From: Tropicibacter oceani | GTDB lineage: Bacteria > Pseudomonadota > Alphaproteobacteria > Rhodobacterales > Rhodobacteraceae | Reading direction: 5' to 3' | DNA: 64,000 bases | NCBI RefSeq assembly: GCF_029958925.1 | Contig: NZ_CP124616.1 | Coordinates: forward strand, 1,922,001 to 1,986,000 | Shown here: positions 61,885 through 64,000 of the stretch, piece by piece | How the letters are laid out: each line of letters opens with the position of its first letter | How positions within the stretch are numbered: the stretch's first letter is position 1 | Position numbers and translations under genes: made by a program | Notes under the pieces: generated by a model | Databases searched by the model: none | Seen by the model: only the letters and a program-made list of their open reading frames with translations | Told to the model about the DNA's origin: nothing

Positions 61885-61919
61885 CACAAAGACCCGCGCA
61901 ATGCGGTGCACGGGCCTTT
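61885..61919 (-). terminator. Likely terminator after hisA
   Basis: On the minus strand the hairpin AAAGGCCCGTGCA / TGCGCGGGTCTTT (13 pairs including two G-T, loop CCGCAT) is followed by GTGTTTCAAAAACC. It lies about 58 bases after the hisA stop, in the gap before hisF. Confidence 0.7.
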
Positions 61920-61976
61920 GTTCACGCCAAGGGGGCGCGGGGCGCGCATCGCCCGTCCGGTGCAAGGCAGGGCGCG

Positions 61977-62696
61977 TTATTTCAGCGCCTTGATCGCCTC
62001 TTTGAGGTCCAGCGCGCCGTCATACAGCGCACGGCCCGAAATGGCGCCGTTCAAGGGCGCACCGCAGTTGCGTAGCGCCTTGATGTCCTTCAGCGACGAC
62101 ACCCCGCCCGAGGCGATCACCGGGATCGTCACGGCATTGGCCATGGCGGCGGTGTATTCGACGTTCGGCCCCTGCATGGCGCCATCGCGGTTGATGTCGG
62201 TATAGATGATCGCGGCGACACCGTCGTTTTCAAAGGATTTGGCCAGTTCGACCGCGTCCACATCCGTCACCTCGGCCCAGCCCTTGGTGGCAACCTTGCC
62301 ATCCTTGGCGTCGATCCCCACGGCGATCTTGCCGGGAAAGGCGCGGGCCGCCTCGCGTACCAGCGCCGGGTTTTCCACGGCGACGGTGCCCAGAATCACG
62401 CGGGCCAGCCCTTTGGACAGCCATGTTTCGATCGTGGCCATGTCGCGGATGCCGCCGCCCAGCTGCGCGGGGGTGTTGGTCTGCTTCAGGATCGCCTCGA
62501 CCGCGGCGCCGTTCACCGGCTCGCCTGCAAAGGCACCATTCAGGTCAACCAGGTGCAGCCATTCGCAGCCCGCCGCGACGAATTCCAGCGCCTGCGCGGC
62601 GGGGTCGTCGTTGAACACGGTGGCCTTGTCCATGTCACCGCGCAAAAGGCGCACGGCCTTGCCGTCTTTCAGGTCGATGGCGGGATAAAGGATCAT
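61977..62696 (-). CDS. hisA: Phosphoribosylformimino-5-aminoimidazole carboxamide ribotide isomerase
   Basis: This 239-residue barrel is homologous to HisF. The catalytic Asp pair is seen in [15 protein letters not shown] and [14 protein letters not shown], with phosphate loops GGGIRD and ASGGVSS. It isomerises ProFAR in histidine synthesis. The start at 62696 ([11 protein letters not shown]) fits the family; an upstream in-frame codon at 62714 would add six residues. Confidence 0.98.
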   Translation of the reverse strand: MILYPAIDLKDGKAVRLLRGDMDKATVFNDDPAAQALEFVAAGCEWLHLVDLNGAFAGEPVNGAAVEAILKQTNTPAQLGGGIRDMATIETWLSKGLARVILGTVAVENPALVREAARAFPGKIAVGIDAKDGKVATKGWAEVTDVDAVELAKSFENDGVAAIIYTDINRDGAMQGPNVEYTAAMANAVTIPVIASGGVSSLKDIKALRNCGAPLNGAISGRALYDGALDLKEAIKALK

Positions 62697-62871
62697 TTTG
62701 GACTGCCCTTCCAATTGGTTGCCAGCCCCTTAGTCTGACGCAAGGGCAAGTGCAACCCGTCGCTTGGCCGCGCGTCGTCACGTCATGACGTGACCCGTCC
62801 CTACGTCAACCTTGATCCGCGCGAAATTTCTGCGCCAAGCTGCCACCATCACTCTAGGGAGGAGAGACACA

Positions 62872-63252
62872 ATGAAAACTCGTCTGCTTGCAGCGGCGCT
62901 GGTGGCCCTTGCCGGGATGGCCCACGCGGACCCGGTCGAAGGCATCTGGAAAACCCAGGTCGATGATGGCGCCTATGCGCATGTGACCATCGCGCCCTGC
63001 GGCGCGGCCATCTGCGGCGTGATCGCGCGCACCTTCAATTCCAGCGGCGAATACAAGTCCGAGAACATCGGCAAAAAGCTGGTCTGGGACATGCAGGCCG
63101 CAGGGTCGGGGAATTACAAGGGCGGCAAGATCTGGCAGCCCTCGACCGGCAAGGTCTTCAGCTCCAAGATGGCGCTGTCGGGCAATACGCTCAAGGTGTC
63201 GGGCTGCGTCGGGCCGATCTGCAAGAAACAAACCTGGAGCCGCGTGAACTGA
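62872..63252 (+). CDS. DUF2147 secreted protein, copy 1
   Basis: This 126-residue protein has a signal peptide (MKTRLLAAALVALAGMAHA) and the DUF2147 (PF09917-type) body: VEGIWKTQVDDG, IAPCGAAICGVIAR, GKIWQPSTGKVFSSKMAL and the C-terminal VSGCVGPICKKQTWSRVN. Two pairs of Cys probably form disulfides in the periplasm. The function is unknown. It has a strong ribosome site (GGAGGAGAG). A terminator follows, only 20 bp before the second copy. Confidence 0.92.
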   Translation: MKTRLLAAALVALAGMAHADPVEGIWKTQVDDGAYAHVTIAPCGAAICGVIARTFNSSGEYKSENIGKKLVWDMQAAGSGNYKGGKIWQPSTGKVFSSKMALSGNTLKVSGCVGPICKKQTWSRVN

Positions 63253-63332
63253 CATCGGCGGAACGGCGCCTGATCGCCGGGCCACTGCACGCAGGCCACT
63301 GGAAAGGGGCCGGGTGGCTCCTTATCTAAGAG

Positions 63333-63359
63333 AGGCAGGCCAAGCATGGCCTGCCTTTT
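63333..63359 (+). terminator. Intrinsic terminator between the two DUF2147 genes
   Basis: AGGCAGGCC-AAGCAT-GGCCTGCCT is followed by TTT. It lies about 80 bases after the first DUF2147 stop and 20 bases before the second gene's ATG. Confidence 0.8.
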
Positions 63360-63378
63360 GCACGATGGGCACCCCGAC

Positions 63379-63768
63379 ATGAAACCCTTTGCCTTTGCTG
63401 CTGCTCTGGCGTTGCTGGCTGCGCCGGCCTTCGCCGCTGATCCCGCTGTCGGCCTTTGGAAAACCCAGCCCGATCGCAAGAACCTGACCAGCCATATCCA
63501 GATCACCGCCTGCGGCCCGGCGCTGTGCGGCAAGGTGATCAAGGCCTTTGACTCCAAGGGCCAGGAAGTGTCGACGCCGAATGTCGGCAAGCCGCTGTTC
63601 TGGGATCTCAAGCCCGCAGGGGCAGGGCGCTATGACGGGGGCACGGTCTATGTGCCGCTGCTCAACGTGACCGCCAAGGCCAAGGCCGAGCTTTCGGGCA
63701 GCACCCTGCGTGTGACCGGCTGCAAGGGGCTGGTCTGCGACGGGCAAACCTGGACGCGCATCAACTAA
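63379..63768 (+). CDS. DUF2147 secreted protein, copy 2
   Basis: This 129-residue paralogue of the preceding gene has a signal peptide (MKPFAFAAALALLAAPAFA) and the same body plan (VGLWKTQPDRKN, ITACGPALCGKVI, LRVTGCKGLVCDGQTWTRIN) and Cys pairs. Tandem duplication is clear from shared motifs, though the two have diverged. No strong ribosome site is seen close to the ATG, and its transcription must start within or just after the terminator, or arise by read-through. Its stop overlaps the end of the convergent PP-loop gene by 8 bp. Confidence 0.9.
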   Translation: MKPFAFAAALALLAAPAFAADPAVGLWKTQPDRKNLTSHIQITACGPALCGKVIKAFDSKGQEVSTPNVGKPLFWDLKPAGAGRYDGGTVYVPLLNVTAKAKAELSGSTLRVTGCKGLVCDGQTWTRIN

Positions 63769-64000
63769 GCGGGATCACATCCGCATAGACATAACCGTCG
63801 CACACCACGGTTTCGCCAACCTCGTGCGCAATGGGGCCGCAAAAGCCGGGGGCCATCGTGACAACGGTGTGGAATTCGCCATTCTCGCCGCAGGGGTCGA
63901 CCCCTGCAGGCAGGGCCTCGATCAAATCCTTGTCCCAGACCTGACCGGCCAGCGCCTGCGGCACCCGCGCCGGATCGCAGGTGACGATTCGCGCCTCGAT
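63761..64000 (-). CDS. PP-loop ATPase, diphthine-ammonia-ligase-like, 5' part outside window
   Basis: This is the C-terminal 79 residues of a protein that continues past the right edge. The stretch DPCGENGEFHTVVTMAPGF is the hallmark of the adenosine-nucleotide alpha-hydrolase family related to Dph6 (diphthine-ammonia ligase), where the GENGEFHT motif lies near the C-terminus. Bacterial members have no known diphthamide target. The frame is open to base 64000 without a start. Confidence 0.75.
   Translation of the reverse strand: MEARIVTCDPARVPQALAGQVWDKDLIEALPAGVDPCGENGEFHTVVTMAPGFCGPIAHEVGETVVCDGYVYADVIPLS

Noticed and set aside
1-64000. tRNA or rRNA genes, CRISPR arrays, insertion sequences, phage genes
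   Set aside because: None were found by reading both strands for their usual motifs; a dedicated tRNA scan could still reveal a missed tRNA gene.

Overview
The window is a GC-rich, gene-dense chromosomal segment from an alphaproteobacterium, almost certainly a marine Roseobacter-group member of the Rhodobacterales. Supporting signs are two TRAP transporter operons, many LysR regulators beside catabolic genes, a Pyl-less MttB-family methyltransferase next to a dimethylglycine-dehydrogenase-like protein, a class A rnpB next to rpmG, the ftsY / DMT transporter / ispZ order, and a TTAA-N7-TTAAC (CtrA-type) box. No phage, insertion sequence, CRISPR array, tRNA or rRNA gene was recognised. No gene-free stretch exceeds about 300 bases.

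Region by region. 1-20 kb is a catabolic and uptake block. A TRAP transporter (dctPQM, cut off at the left edge) faces a GntR regulator across two identical-core palindromes, followed by a fumarylacetoacetate-hydrolase-family enzyme and a LysR gene. A minus-strand operon follows with a split transketolase, a threonate-dehydrogenase-like enzyme and an SDR. Upstream of it lies an enolase-superfamily enzyme / D-amino-acid-dehydrogenase-like / TRAP / BASS-symporter operon with a divergent LysR gene. A TPP-dependent decarboxylase/synthase-like gene and an Asp/Glu-racemase-like gene close the block. 19.7-28 kb holds metF/metR, a cold-shock gene with a foldable leader, an ArsC-like gene, a complete bufferin (copper RiPP) operon (bufA-bufB-bufC-doxX) and thrS.

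28-43 kb holds an MFS permease, a 3-methyladenine-glycosylase-like gene, the LysR / MttB-family / FAD-GcvT methylamine module, and small enzymes including two alpha/beta hydrolases, one of which has lost its nucleophile. Two tandem LysM plus solute-binding-domain proteins lie behind a CtrA-type box. 43-51 kb holds rnpB, rpmG, a BI-1 family protein, a DUF1127/LysR pair, an AlkB-like hydroxylase, an orphan NuoE-NuoF fusion, a lysoplasmalogenase-like protein and a lytic transglycosylase. 51-64 kb holds ftsY, a DMT permease, ispZ, an Lrp/decarboxylase pair, an orphan molybdenum hydroxylase large subunit coupled to a DUF2235 protein, a possible small RNA, hisE/hisF/hisA, two DUF2147 paralogues and the end of a PP-loop ATPase.

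Three recurring design features stand out. Three operons place a strong hairpin or terminator directly after the gene for an abundant secreted binder (dctP twice, bufA). A modular intergenic repeat with an AAATA-CC-G5 block and a GGGGGC-loop-GCCCCC hairpin occurs five times and in one case is translated as part of bufC. Four convergent gene pairs share their stop codons over a single CTAG.
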